DNA from: Nostoc sp. KVJ20
Lineage (GTDB): Bacteria; Cyanobacteriota; Cyanobacteriia; Cyanobacteriales; Nostocaceae
Reading direction: 5' to 3'
DNA length: 64,000 nt
Assembly: GCF_001712795.1 (NCBI RefSeq)
Contig: NZ_KV757636.1
Coordinates: 43,690-107,689, forward strand
Shown here: positions 43,879 through 53,261 of the stretch, piece by piece
Layout of the letters: each line of letters opens with the position of its first letter
Numbering within the stretch: the first letter of the stretch is position 1
Program-made: the position numbers and the translations under genes
Notes under the pieces: model-generated
What the model was told of the DNA's origin: nothing
Database searches by the model: none
The model's input: the letters and a program-made list of their open reading frames with translations, nothing else

Positions 43879-44616
43879 CTAAAGTTCTTGACGTGTTGGA
43901 CGGATGATGATTTCATTCACATCAACATCACTAGGCTGCTCAATAGTGTATGCGATCGCACGGGCAACAGCATCTGCATCAATGGCGATCGCATAAAGTT
44001 GATTAATTCCCGCTGCTGTGTCTTGATCGGTAATCGTGGTAGTCAGTTCAGTGTCAACGGCTCCTGGTGAGATATTGGTTGAACGGATTTCACCGTTTGA
44101 CTCTAGCCGCAGTCCTTCAGAAATTGCTCGTACTGCGTATTTGGTAGCACAATAGACTGCTGCCCCCGGAAACACCTTATGTCCAGCCACAGACGATAGG
44201 TTAATGATATGACCAGACTTTTGCTGACGCATAATCGGCAACACGGCAGCAATCCCATAGAGAACGCCCTTGATGTTGACATCAATCATCCGATCCCACT
44301 CTTCCACTTTTACTTGGTCGAGGGGAGAAAGCGGCATCAAGCCAGCATTATTGATCAGCACATCGATACGGCCATAAGTACTCAAAGTTTCCTTCGCCAA
44401 AGTTTCTACCTGTGCGCGATCTATCACATCCGTCACTCGGTAGGTTGCAGTCCCTCCTGATTTAGCGATCGCTGCAACCAATTCTTTGAGCCGATCTTCT
44501 CGGCGGGCAGCCAGCATCAGCTTGGCTCCACTAGCTGCAAGTCGCTTCGCAGTCGCCTCACCTAAACCACTGCTGGCTCCGGTGATGATTACCACTTTGT
44601 TTTGAATCTCAGACAT
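43879..44616 (-). CDS. Short-chain dehydrogenase/reductase
   Basis: The 245-residue enzyme starts at ATG 44616 (MSEIQNKVVIITGASSGLGE), as usual for the family, and not at an upstream extension of 35 codons. It has the TGASSGLG cofactor loop, NNAGLMP, the catalytic triad Ser in INLSSVAGHKV and YCATKYAVRA (Tyr-x-x-x-Lys), and a RxxNISPGAVDTELT segment. Arg residues after the second strand (ARREDR) favour NADP(H). It resembles YdfG/clavulanate-dehydrogenase-like SDRs; the substrate is not known. Confidence 0.9.
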   Translation of the reverse strand: MSEIQNKVVIITGASSGLGEATAKRLAASGAKLMLAARREDRLKELVAAIAKSGGTATYRVTDVIDRAQVETLAKETLSTYGRIDVLINNAGLMPLSPLDQVKVEEWDRMIDVNIKGVLYGIAAVLPIMRQQKSGHIINLSSVAGHKVFPGAAVYCATKYAVRAISEGLRLESNGEIRSTNISPGAVDTELTTTITDQDTAAGINQLYAIAIDADAVARAIAYTIEQPSDVDVNEIIIRPTRQEL

Positions 44617-44845
44617 ATTGATTAATGCGGATCGTTGAGTGTGGGTTATGAAACATTGAGTGCTGTTTAAGGGGATTGTACCTTTTTCTTTCTGGTCATT
44701 CCTAGTAGTCTGCCAACCCAAAAATGCTAAGTGAGGACTGAGGAAAGGGAAAAGGGGAAAGGTTAAGGGATTTAAACCCTTTCCCCCTTCCCCCTTACCC
44801 TTTACCCCGCCAAGTTCACTTGGCGAACTACTAGATTACTTATGT
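44617..44845. repeat. Hairpin-forming purine/pyrimidine repeat
   Basis: GGGAAAAGGGGAAAGGTTAAGGG-type bases (44750-44770) oppose CCCTTTCCCCCTTCCCCC (44777-44795), so the segment can fold on itself, like the one at 23639-23718. It follows the SH3/peptidoglycan-binding gene on the minus strand and could end that transcript. Confidence 0.6.
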
Positions 44846-45448
44846 TTATAAGTATCCTTCATCTACAGTGCTATACGATCCAAATAAAGCACTGCGAGTT
44901 TGGGGGCCGACTATACCATCGACACGCAAACCATTGTTGGCTTGAAACTGCCGGACTAGCCCAATAGTCGTATTTCCGTAATAACCTGTAGGATTAATCC
45001 CTAAACGCCTTTGTACTTGTGATACAGCAGAACCTCTAGAACCATAACTGAGTGTGATGCGTCCACCTACTCCAGCAGAGGTTGGGTTGTTTGAACGAGA
45101 GTTATACGTATCACCTACCCATCTTGCAGCTACATATCTATTTCTGGATAGGCGAACAAAACCATTGGCTCTACCAGTGCTGGTAATTCTAGTACCGTTG
45201 GGAATACAGTCTACAACTGAAGAACTAGTGTAGGGGCTTACACGCACGTTAAGACAACTGCCGTTAGTTCTGACATAAGCGCCTAATGCTGCTGACACTT
45301 GGGTAATAGCTGTAAAAAATACTATAAAACCAGCTAACGATAACCAAACAGAAGATTTCAGAGACTTCTTCCAATCTAAGTCAAACTTGGGAAATTCATA
45401 GTCGATAGATTTTGCCTGACCGTTTGCCTCTTCGTAGGCCACGAACAT
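44846..45448 (-). CDS. SH3b and peptidoglycan-binding domain protein, membrane anchored
   Basis: The 200-residue protein (ATG 45448, with AGGG 10 bp upstream, preferred to GTG 45472) has a cytoplasmic N-terminus and one membrane helix near residues 32-52 (VWLSLAGFIVFFTAITQVSA). An SH3b domain follows (SCLNVRVSPYTSSSVVDCIP, then NGFVRLSRNRYVAARWVGDT). The C-terminal PG_binding_1 domain is LSYGSRGSAVSQVQRRLGIN followed by VDGIVGPQTRSALF. It probably binds the cell wall and may support an amidase or structural role. No catalytic domain is present. Confidence 0.88.
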   Translation of the reverse strand: MFVAYEEANGQAKSIDYEFPKFDLDWKKSLKSSVWLSLAGFIVFFTAITQVSAALGAYVRTNGSCLNVRVSPYTSSSVVDCIPNGTRITSTGRANGFVRLSRNRYVAARWVGDTYNSRSNNPTSAGVGGRITLSYGSRGSAVSQVQRRLGINPTGYYGNTTIGLVRQFQANNGLRVDGIVGPQTRSALFGSYSTVDEGYL

Positions 45449-45779
45449 AGATGAATAACCCTGTTTTGTCACTCTCGGAAAACAATAATCTCAGCCTGAT
45501 TCTAAGACTTTGATTTCATCAAGGTTTGAGGCTTTATTTTCTAACAGAAGCTAAAAATTATAGATAAAACGTGGAAATTAAAGCCCTGTAACCTTTTGGG
45601 CGATTGGATTCTCCCACTCTGACAAAAGAGGGATAAGCAATATATTCCATTGATTAACACCTTAATCTTTCAAAAACTAAAAACTCACAAACTTTTCACA
45701 CTACAAATTAAGCGATTCTTGAACGGCAATAGACTCACTCAAAGTCATCGTCCAGTGTCTATGGTGTACGACTGCAATT
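45449..45779. other. Intergenic region, no gene seen
   Basis: This 331-bp A+T-rich gap lies between two minus-strand SH3 protein genes. No frame, hairpin or repeat stands out. It must contain the promoter of the gene at 44846-45448. Confidence 0.55.
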
Positions 45780-46196
45780 TTATTCGCCACCATCGCTGAA
45801 AATAATGTTGTCGCTACGAATCCAACCAATTGCTCCCGATTTCGGGAATTTCACTCGACACCAGTTACGGTTACGACCACCTCTATCTTTGTCTTGAACG
45901 CATTCTAAGTTTTGGACGCGATCGCCACCTAACCCGTAGCCCTTAGTAGATGAATTGATAGTTGGTCTTGTACGTAGGTTAATTCTTTTTGACCGTCCTC
46001 CAGCTAGTGTCACCCAATTAGTTCTAGCGATGAAATAAGGCTGGTTTAACTGATTTACAACAGAAGAATTTGGGGTTACAGAAACATCATTAATTCCTTG
46101 CACTCGTCCGTGAGAAATATTTGCTTTCACTGGAGAAGTCGCAACAAATGATGCTAAAGATACAACAGTAGTAACAATTAATGTTTTAAGTTTCAT
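45780..46196 (-). CDS. Secreted SH3-domain protein
   Basis: The 138-residue protein starts at ATG 46196 with a signal peptide (MKLKTLIVTTVVSLASFVAT, cleavage after VKA near residue 24). The mature part holds one bacterial SH3-like domain at residues 65-135: RSKRINLRTRPTINSSTKGY, CVQDKDRGGRNRNWCRVKFP and GAIGWIRSDNIIF. Two Cys flank the strand pair. It is likely periplasmic and cell-wall associated. A repeat-bearing A+T-rich divergent region separates it from the M13 peptidase. Confidence 0.8.
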   Translation of the reverse strand: MKLKTLIVTTVVSLASFVATSPVKANISHGRVQGINDVSVTPNSSVVNQLNQPYFIARTNWVTLAGGRSKRINLRTRPTINSSTKGYGLGGDRVQNLECVQDKDRGGRNRNWCRVKFPKSGAIGWIRSDNIIFSDGGE

Positions 46197-47144
46197 GATT
46201 TTTGTTCGCCTAAATATTGACAAATTAAACTTGACCTAGCCTTTGTAGCTTGTTTTCGGATTTGCTCGTTAAACTTACCCATCTTGGAACAAAGATAGAG
46301 AACAGAATCCTTAAAATTTTTAGATAGATTTAAATTTCCCATGTTTTCTTCTTGACTTCAAGTGCAGATAAATCAGTTAATCTACTTACAGGCAAATTAG
46401 CCCAAAGCACCATCATGATTAAACTGGTCAGAAAGTTATATTTTTACTCTTGTTTTACAAGGTTTTATTATTAATTTTTTGATATTTAATTTGGAGGTAA
46501 ACCTAAAATTTTTCTTAAAATAGCTTTAATATACGTTGTATATTTTATTTTTTTATCAAAAAATATCCATGAATTTACTTACAGTTAGAGAAATATCACT
46601 TAAATCAGTTAAGAGATAAATTACTTTATTCAAAACATCATATACATCAGTTAAGGTCAGAAACTTACTTACGAGCATCTGACTTTTTTCAGATAGCTCC
46701 AACAGACTATACTCCATTGAGTAAGTAAATCGACAAGCAAAGTACTTTAAGGATATTTTTCGATTTCATGTATACACAAAAATTTTGTATTTATTTATTT
46801 TTGAAATCAAACTCTTATGAGAGAATAGCTATTAAATTTTAATAATTTTGTGAAAATATCAAAGTCAAATCTAGCTGAAAATGAAGCAATTAACCAAGAT
46901 AAATTTTTCAAAGACTAAAAATAAACACTATATTCAATCTCAGTTCCAGAACCAGTCAAAGATTTAATGAAATTAACAAACTGGCATTGATTCAGAATTC
47001 AGAATTCTGAATCAAGACGCTCGATAGCGCCAAGGGAAAAGACTCGCTAACACTACGCTATCCGCCAGTCGAACTCCAATTCATTCTGTTAGCGGATAGC
47101 TAAGGTTTAGCCCATTCTGACTCCTAAATTCTATTTTGATAAAC
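46197..47144. repeat. Divergent intergenic region with TCAGTTAA repeats and dispersed repeats
   Basis: ATCAGTTAA occurs at 46372-46380, 46604-46612 and 46646-46654, the first inside a roughly 70-bp block (46331-46400) that recurs at 56099-56167. GATTCAGAATT/AATTCTGAATC is a perfect 11-bp inverted repeat (46989-47013). A GC-rich dispersed repeat (47014-47060) and a CCAGTCGAACTCCAATTC segment (47067-47084), found again near 55790, complete the region. No gene is present. Confidence 0.75.
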
Positions 47145-49268
47145 ATGAAAAACAATCAGAAAATTTCTGCCATTCCCCGGTTAACCAGCAGTATCTTTTT
47201 AATTCTGGGAATTTCCGCCATACCCTACACTACCGCTTGCAGTAATCAATCCAATAGCAGCAAAGCCGAACAAGTTTCTCATACTAAGTTTCCTCTGGGT
47301 TTTTCGGTAAGTAAAATAGACACCACGGTAGACCCCAAGCAGGATTTCCAGAAATTTGCAGCAGGCAAATGGCTCGATGGTGTTCAACTTACTCCAGACC
47401 TTCTGCGAGTGTCTGATAGTGACTTTTTAGCCAAGCAGGTTTCCCAGCAGGTGCAAAAAATAGTGTCACAAGCAGCTGCTCAAAGCGCTAAGGCATCTAA
47501 AGGAAGCCCGTTGCAACAGGTTGGTAACTTTTATAGCTCAGGCATGGATGAGAAGCGGCTGAAAGCTTTGGGGGTTTCTCCTCTGAAGCCAATGTTTGAC
47601 CGTGTTGAGGCTATCAACTCTCCTCAGACTTTAACGGCAACCCTCGCCGATTTGTCAGTCATATTCAGTGGAGATGATACCTTGATGTTTAGGGTTGAGA
47701 TTGGAGCAGATACCCAGAATAGAACCATCAATAGTGTCTATGTGGGCGATCGCCAACTGTCCCTCCTAAGTCAAACAGAATATTTGAATCAAGACACGGC
47801 TGCTATCCGCAGTGCCTATTTAAAGTTCATCACAGACAACTTAAAAATCGCTGGCGATTCTCCTGAAAAAGCAGCCGCCACAGCTAAGAAGATTCTGGAA
47901 ATAGAGACTCGCCTTGCCAGCAAAAAACTTAGCCCTGTAGAAAAAAGAGACCCCAACCGCAGATACAAAAGGATGTCGTTTGCAGAGCTTGAGTCTTTGC
48001 TATCCAACTTCGATGTCAAGACCTATTTTCAAAAGTTGGGATTACCGACCAAGGGAAATGTCATTGTTGTCGAGTCTCAGGCATTGGCAGAGCTAAACCA
48101 GATACTCAAGCAATACCCGATAGAAGACATCAAGACCTATCTCCGTTGGGTGGTATTGCTGCAAACCAAACACTATCTGACTCCTGCATTTAACGAGCCT
48201 GCGCTTGCCTATGCTCAGAGTCGCTATGGAAAAATTCAGCTTCCGCCCCGTGCTGAGATTGTATCCGGCCAGATTCCTGAATTATTAGGTCATCCTCTAT
48301 CTGAACTCTATGTCAAAGAATATTTTTCTCCCGAATCCAAACAACGGGTAGAAGGTATGATTGGACAGATTAAATCGGTGTTCAGGGCGCGGTTAGCAGC
48401 GAATCGCTGGCTGAGTGAGCCTACCCGTAAATCAGCCCTGGAAAAACTTGACCGTATGGTTATCAAAGTAGGGTATCCAGAGAAATGGATTAATTACTCC
48501 AGTATTGATATTCAACGGGATGACTATTTTGGCAACGTGATACGGATCAAAGAATTTCTCTCCCGTCGCAATTTGGCCTTGTTGGGCAAATCAGTAATCC
48601 GTGATGAGTTCAACGACCCAGAAGCCACATTGCCTATCAGCGTAGATGCAGCCTACGATCCAAGCCAAAACGGAATTGAGATCCCTGCGGCTTTCTTACA
48701 ACCACCATACTTCGATAGCAAGGGCGATGCAGCCGTGAATTTTTGTTCTATGGGAGCTGTAATTGGTCATGAAATGACTCACGGTTTTGACAGTCAAGGG
48801 CGACTTTACAATTCTCAAGGTAATCTCCAGAATTGGTGGACTGATGAAGATGCTGCTAAGTTTGTAGCCCAGACCGATAAATTGGTGAAACAAGCTAATG
48901 CTTTTGAAGTGCTTCCAGGGTTGAAATTGAACGGAAAACTTACCGTAGGAGAAAATTTGGCTGATGCTGGTGGGGTCAGTCTAGCTTATGAGGCGCTACA
49001 AAAATATTTGCAAGAAAATCCCCAAGCTAATCAAAAAATCGATGGCTACACACCCGAACAGCGTTGCTTTATTGCCTGGTCTCAGTTATGGGCTATGAAA
49101 ACCAATGAAGGAATTCTTCGCCAAGAGACAGCAACCGATCCCCATGCTACAGGCTCTTATCGTGGCTTTGCTCCTTTTCAGCATGAGGATGGATTTTACA
49201 AAGCTTTTGGCATCAAACCGGGCGATCCTATGTGGTTGGATGAAAAAGACCGCGTGAAGATATGGTAA
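47145..49268 (+). CDS. M13 family zinc metallopeptidase (PepO/neprilysin-like) lipoprotein
   Basis: The 707-residue protein starts at ATG 47145; an earlier TTG is unlikely. Its signal peptide ends in a lipobox, SAIPYTTAC, with the lipidated Cys near residue 32. The M13_N domain starts at VDPKQDFQKFAAGKWLDG. The M13_C domain has the zinc motif GHEMTHGFD (His about residue 542) and GENLADAGG, whose Glu is the third ligand, then IAWSQLWAMK and the usual terminal Trp. It degrades oligopeptides at the outer or plasma membrane. Upstream lies the shared TCAGTTAA repeat region. Confidence 0.94.
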   Translation: MKNNQKISAIPRLTSSIFLILGISAIPYTTACSNQSNSSKAEQVSHTKFPLGFSVSKIDTTVDPKQDFQKFAAGKWLDGVQLTPDLLRVSDSDFLAKQVSQQVQKIVSQAAAQSAKASKGSPLQQVGNFYSSGMDEKRLKALGVSPLKPMFDRVEAINSPQTLTATLADLSVIFSGDDTLMFRVEIGADTQNRTINSVYVGDRQLSLLSQTEYLNQDTAAIRSAYLKFITDNLKIAGDSPEKAAATAKKILEIETRLASKKLSPVEKRDPNRRYKRMSFAELESLLSNFDVKTYFQKLGLPTKGNVIVVESQALAELNQILKQYPIEDIKTYLRWVVLLQTKHYLTPAFNEPALAYAQSRYGKIQLPPRAEIVSGQIPELLGHPLSELYVKEYFSPESKQRVEGMIGQIKSVFRARLAANRWLSEPTRKSALEKLDRMVIKVGYPEKWINYSSIDIQRDDYFGNVIRIKEFLSRRNLALLGKSVIRDEFNDPEATLPISVDAAYDPSQNGIEIPAAFLQPPYFDSKGDAAVNFCSMGAVIGHEMTHGFDSQGRLYNSQGNLQNWWTDEDAAKFVAQTDKLVKQANAFEVLPGLKLNGKLTVGENLADAGGVSLAYEALQKYLQENPQANQKIDGYTPEQRCFIAWSQLWAMKTNEGILRQETATDPHATGSYRGFAPFQHEDGFYKAFGIKPGDPMWLDEKDRVKIW

Positions 49269-49310
49269 GTAGTAATTCAACACACAAATATTGACCTGTG
49301 TAGATTAGGG

Positions 49311-49352
49311 AAAGAGCAAAGGGTAAGGGTTTAAAGCCTTTACTCTTTATCT
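49311..49352. terminator. Bidirectional hairpin between M13 peptidase and MscS genes
   Basis: AAAGAGCAAAGG (49311-49322) can pair with CCTTTACTCTTT (49337-49348) with one mismatch, and A and T tracts flank it. It overlaps the stop codon of the convergent MscS gene. It probably terminates the peptidase transcript and perhaps also the opposite one. Confidence 0.5.
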
Positions 49353-51127
49353 GTGTTGTAAGTAATCCATTGTGGTCTGCCAATCTGGATATTGTTTGCT
49401 TCAAAGGCTAGGCGCACTCGTAGACGGAACTCTCGCCCAACATTCCATTGTTCCATCGGTGCCGTTTTAATCCAAACGCGCACTAGCATACCCGTGTGGG
49501 AGAGGTCATCAATGCCCAGGACTTCGGGTGATTCTGGCAGGCGATCGCGCCATTCCACTTCGCTATACAATTGCTGGGAGACTTGCCTGAGAATTTCTAA
49601 AACCTGCTTCGGGTCGTTTTCATAGGCTACCACAATAGAAAAGTCTACCCGCGACCAAAGGCGGGTTAAGTTGTTGACATCAGTGATATTGCTATTAGGA
49701 ATGGTAATTAACTTACCTTCGCCATTGCGTAGTTGAGTCACGCGTAGGTTGAGATTTTCCACCAGTCCGCTTTTATTCCCAATCTCAACCACATCTCCTA
49801 CAGCAAATTGATCCTCCATCAAAATTAAGCAGCCATTGACCAAATCTTTCATCAAACTTTGGGAACCAAGGGAAATTGCAATACCGATGACAGCACCCCC
49901 TGCCAAAATTGAACTAGTGGGTACATTAAAAATGTCTAGAGTCCGCAAGATACCGAAGGTAATGAAAACAAAGGTGATTAATCCTTTTAGTGCCCCGGAA
50001 ACTGTTGCAGATCGCAGGGTAATCCGTTGAGTTTCACTCAAAGGGAGAGAGGGATGGGTTGTCCAGACATCGATGATGTAGTCAATTAAGCTTTTGCCAA
50101 TACGAATGACAATACTAGTGAAAAACCAAATAATCAGCAGCGCGAGGGGACGGGCTAAAGCTTCACTCCACCATCTCATCAGGTAGGGGACGCGAGACAT
50201 GATGACCACAATGCCGATGTACCATCCGAGAATAAACGCCCAAAACAGTAGCAAGGTAAGAAAAGAATAGATCCCCAGTTGGCGCTTGAGAGTGAACTGT
50301 CGCTGGATGATTTCTAGAAATTGCGATCGCTGATGGGCGATGGTGTGTGCCTCTGATTCGCTGGTGTCGATTGCCTGAATATTGGCCGATGTTTCTGCCT
50401 GAGAGCGTTTGACCGCAGCCTCTTTTGCCTCAGCTATATGCTCTTGATAACGAGCTTGCAATACCGTCTGTTTGCGAATTAGAGTTCGCCGCAGGAACCA
50501 TAACACAACACTGCCCAACACCAAGCCGATGCTTATTTGTAGTGCCTGGCCAACCCGTTGAGACAATACCTTAGGTGAGAAGAGTCGCTCGATGCGTTCC
50601 ACTTCTGCTTGTAATATTTTTTGCCACTCCTGGGCCAATTCCTCCAGTGTTTTCCCATAGTAGTCACCATCTGGCTCTGTCACTGTCACCAGCCTTAAAG
50701 AACGGGTCGTTTGATCGTCATTGAGCTGGAGGATTAGGCGGTTATTCAGGGTGGCAACAGAAATTATGGGAGTTTCTTTGGCTTTGTTGGCTCTATCGAG
50801 CGCTCGCATCAGCCGTTGCGTAATTTCTTCAGCACGTACTTCCACAGGAAGACTTCCCTCTGGCGGTTCGTCGCGATTAAAAACAGTGGGAGAGACAACC
50901 TTAAATAAAAGGTTTTTGTCTAGTGGTGAATTCACGTTGGCAATTTCATATTCACCGAGACGGGTGACGCCTTTAGGCGGTTTGTGCGGATCGTTAGAAG
51001 CGGCGGTGGGTGAGGAGGAGAGTTGACTGTGGGCGATCGCACTCCAACCAAGTACTATTGCGATCGTCATCACGCTGACTAGCACAAACCGAATTATTGA
51101 ATGGAGGAAGCGATTAAACAGGAACAT
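49340..51127 (-). CDS. MscS-family mechanosensitive ion channel, large form
   Basis: The 595-residue protein starts at ATG 51127 (MFLFNRFLHSIIRFVLVSVM, a signal or first helix). It has an N-terminal extracytoplasmic region to about residue 190 and then about five membrane helices. The pore-lining segment is GGAVIGIAISLGSQSLMKDL. The beta and C-terminal domains are MEDQFAVGDVVEIGNKSGLV, LRNGEGKLITIPNS and WNVGREFRLRVRLAF. Such channels open under osmotic downshock. It lies downstream of the PrsW pair on the same strand with a 92-bp gap. Confidence 0.93.
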   Translation of the reverse strand: MFLFNRFLHSIIRFVLVSVMTIAIVLGWSAIAHSQLSSSPTAASNDPHKPPKGVTRLGEYEIANVNSPLDKNLLFKVVSPTVFNRDEPPEGSLPVEVRAEEITQRLMRALDRANKAKETPIISVATLNNRLILQLNDDQTTRSLRLVTVTEPDGDYYGKTLEELAQEWQKILQAEVERIERLFSPKVLSQRVGQALQISIGLVLGSVVLWFLRRTLIRKQTVLQARYQEHIAEAKEAAVKRSQAETSANIQAIDTSESEAHTIAHQRSQFLEIIQRQFTLKRQLGIYSFLTLLLFWAFILGWYIGIVVIMSRVPYLMRWWSEALARPLALLIIWFFTSIVIRIGKSLIDYIIDVWTTHPSLPLSETQRITLRSATVSGALKGLITFVFITFGILRTLDIFNVPTSSILAGGAVIGIAISLGSQSLMKDLVNGCLILMEDQFAVGDVVEIGNKSGLVENLNLRVTQLRNGEGKLITIPNSNITDVNNLTRLWSRVDFSIVVAYENDPKQVLEILRQVSQQLYSEVEWRDRLPESPEVLGIDDLSHTGMLVRVWIKTAPMEQWNVGREFRLRVRLAFEANNIQIGRPQWITYNTDKE

Positions 51128-51218
51128 AATCTCTGGTAAAGTGATTGAGCAACTCGATCTTGGAGTCATGCTCTACTGTATCAGGCACTCTCGATCGCCT
51201 CAGCATTTCCGCTGGAAT

Positions 51219-52394
51219 CTACTCTAATCGACCTAACTGTGCTGCACCGCGCACCCTTGCAATCTCCGCACGCGCGGCTTTGGCTGCCGGACTATCGAGA
51301 CTGTCCGTAGATGCAATTGCAGCTGCAAGATCGATCGCCGCATCAAGTATTAACCCAGCGCGTTTTGCCGCCTCAGACCCGGATGAGGACTTGATCTCTT
51401 TTAGGTAAGCTCGCCGATTTCTCGGTCGGTTAGAAATCGCATCCAGTTCGGCTTCTGTCACGATTCCGTTTGCAACATCGTCAGCCAGCAGGACGCGGAC
51501 AAACTTGCGCTGACGCTGCTCGGAGAACCGCCACGCAAGCAAAATCGCAACCGTTCCAATGACGATGCCGATGAGCCCGAAGCCGATAAACCCAATAATG
51601 GCATCCCAACAGCCATGAGCCAGACAAGCCAACAGAAAGAAACCTACCAAAACCGCGAGCCGATGGCCGAACGAGCGATTTTTCGCTTCGAGGAAGTAGC
51701 CAAATCCCGTACCCGCAACCGCCGTGAAGAGCGAGTGACTCCAGAAACCGACAGATGTGCGCCCTACCAATACCTGGAACGCATCAGCAACCTGCTGCGA
51801 TCCAAAGCTTGCGTCGGGTGCGCCCACAATGTAAGACACGTTTTCAAAGACCTGAAAGCCGAGACCCACAAACGCACCAAGCAGAAACCCGTCGTAGGCG
51901 TTGCGGACATGGTTGCGTGCTAGTAAAGAGAGCATGATAAGCCCGACGAATTTGGAGCTTTCTTCCACGATGGGTGCCGTGATGGGCGGACTCCAATGGC
52001 TATAAAAGTCGAAGCTGGCCAGCTTCGCTATTAGGGATAGGATTGCACCATTGCCAGGGAGCGCCATGACCCACGGCGCTACTAGTCCGCCCCAGAGGAA
52101 GCCAAGCAGCGCGAGCTTGGCTGGCTCGCGTTCATAGCGATCTTTGTGCGTGAGAAACCAGATCCAAGGCAGGCAATACAATGCCTGAGACGAGAGGGCG
52201 ATGAACAGAGCGGTGGGATAGATGGCGCTGCTCAACAAAAGTCCGCTGAAAACATAGGTGCCTTTCAGCACGAGCAACCAATACAGGTAGCACGCCGGGT
52301 TGTGCGGCTGAAAAAATCGGACGGGATAGCTCCAGCCTGAACGAGCAATGGCAGCCTTGCGGATTGTGTCCTCACTCTTTGCCGTGCTAGTCAC
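51219..52394 (-). CDS. PrsW-type intramembrane protease
   Basis: The 391-residue membrane protein has about eight helices and the PrsW motifs: APIVEESSKFVGL (EExxK), GLGFQVFENVSYI (FExxxY), WSHSLFTAVAGTGF and LACLAHGCWDAIIG. PrsW proteases are glutamic-type membrane proteases that clip anti-sigma factors; the residues here are intact. A cytosolic tail of about 90 residues is helical. GTG 52394 overlaps the stop of the upstream gene by one base. By eye the gene is richer in G+C than its neighbours, suggesting transfer. Confidence 0.88.
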   Translation of the reverse strand: MTSTAKSEDTIRKAAIARSGWSYPVRFFQPHNPACYLYWLLVLKGTYVFSGLLLSSAIYPTALFIALSSQALYCLPWIWFLTHKDRYEREPAKLALLGFLWGGLVAPWVMALPGNGAILSLIAKLASFDFYSHWSPPITAPIVEESSKFVGLIMLSLLARNHVRNAYDGFLLGAFVGLGFQVFENVSYIVGAPDASFGSQQVADAFQVLVGRTSVGFWSHSLFTAVAGTGFGYFLEAKNRSFGHRLAVLVGFFLLACLAHGCWDAIIGFIGFGLIGIVIGTVAILLAWRFSEQRQRKFVRVLLADDVANGIVTEAELDAISNRPRNRRAYLKEIKSSSGSEAAKRAGLILDAAIDLAAAIASTDSLDSPAAKAARAEIARVRGAAQLGRLE

Positions 52395-52984
52395 TAATCG
52401 CCCTCCTTTGGTTTAAATGTGATGCTCTTAATCATGTCAGCGATCGGTTGCTCCAGTTGTGTGGAGGTAGCGGCCGGGCCCTTCACAATCACTTCGATTC
52501 CCTGACCCTTGCCATCGACGTATGCGAGCAGTAGACCAGTATAGTTGGGACTATTAATTCTCTTAGCTACTCCGGCAACCTTTTGCAGTGTTGTAATGGG
52601 AACTGGTTTACCCTCGACAACAAATTCATTCTGGTCTTTCACGATCTGGTTGAGGAGTTCCTCGGCAGTTCCCTTCCAGACGCCGCTCTTGACGCTAAAC
52701 GTGACACCATCTTTGAAGACCTCTGCGGTTGATGAATTCCCGGCAGGGAATGGGGCCTTAGTTAGCACCCAGCCTTGGGTTGGCGTAAAACTTACGGAAC
52801 CGACATTATAAGCTGTCCCTGCTAAAACCTCCTTGTTATGAACAGCCTCGTTGATGGCTGGCATGACTCCCGACCATAAAAACACCACAAGATAAACGCT
52901 CACCGTCGGCCAAATGAGCCGGCGATCGAGTCCAAACAGCCGATATTCAACCGGTACAGCGGCTTCGTTTCTTAGGGGGGACAT
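52394..52984 (-). CDS. Single-span membrane protein coupled to PrsW
   Basis: The 196-residue protein has a cytoplasmic start, one membrane helix at residues 26-46 (IWPTVSVYLVVFLWSGVMPA) and a large outer domain. That domain (VSFTPTQGWVLTKAPFPAGN, then AEVFKDGVTFSVKSGVWKGT, ending MIKSITFKP) looks like the PsbP/DUF1795-type sandwich. The family is not recognised with certainty. Its stop overlaps the PrsW start (TAGTG). A single-span protein translated with PrsW is a natural candidate substrate or regulator; this is inference from arrangement only. Confidence 0.65.
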   Translation of the reverse strand: MSPLRNEAAVPVEYRLFGLDRRLIWPTVSVYLVVFLWSGVMPAINEAVHNKEVLAGTAYNVGSVSFTPTQGWVLTKAPFPAGNSSTAEVFKDGVTFSVKSGVWKGTAEELLNQIVKDQNEFVVEGKPVPITTLQKVAGVAKRINSPNYTGLLLAYVDGKGQGIEVIVKGPAATSTQLEQPIADMIKSITFKPKEGD

Positions 52985-53261
52985 ACAATTTTCCTTTTTG
53001 CGGTGCTAAACAGGCAGGGGAGCAGGGAGCAGGGAGCAGGGGGAGGAAAAGTCGTTGTGATTCCGAAAATTGGATAATTTATTTTTTGGAGTTCCCTTAT
53101 ATTGGGCAGAAAATTTCTGCCTAAGATCCCGCACATAATACGCTGTTGGAGGTGTTTAGACTGTTGCACTTCCAGCGATCAAGAAAACTGTTAAAAGCGA
53201 TGCGATAAACGTATCGCTTCTAACAGTTTTCAAGCTTTTCTCTAGTATTGAAAAGCAACCA
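52985..53261. other. Intergenic region with AGGGAGC repeats
   Basis: Tandem GGGAGCA units occur at about 53018-53042. An imperfect inverted repeat AAACTGTTAAAAGCGATG/CATCGCTTTTAACAGTTT-like (53186-53232; arms AACTGTTAAAAGCGAT and ATCGCTTCTAACAGTT) follows the secreted-protein gene at 53262 on the minus strand and could be its terminator. No gene is present. Confidence 0.6.

Noticed and set aside
51615..51937. Plus-strand frames antisense to the PrsW gene
   Set aside because: They are long only because the region is G+C-rich. The minus-strand PrsW motifs are unambiguous.
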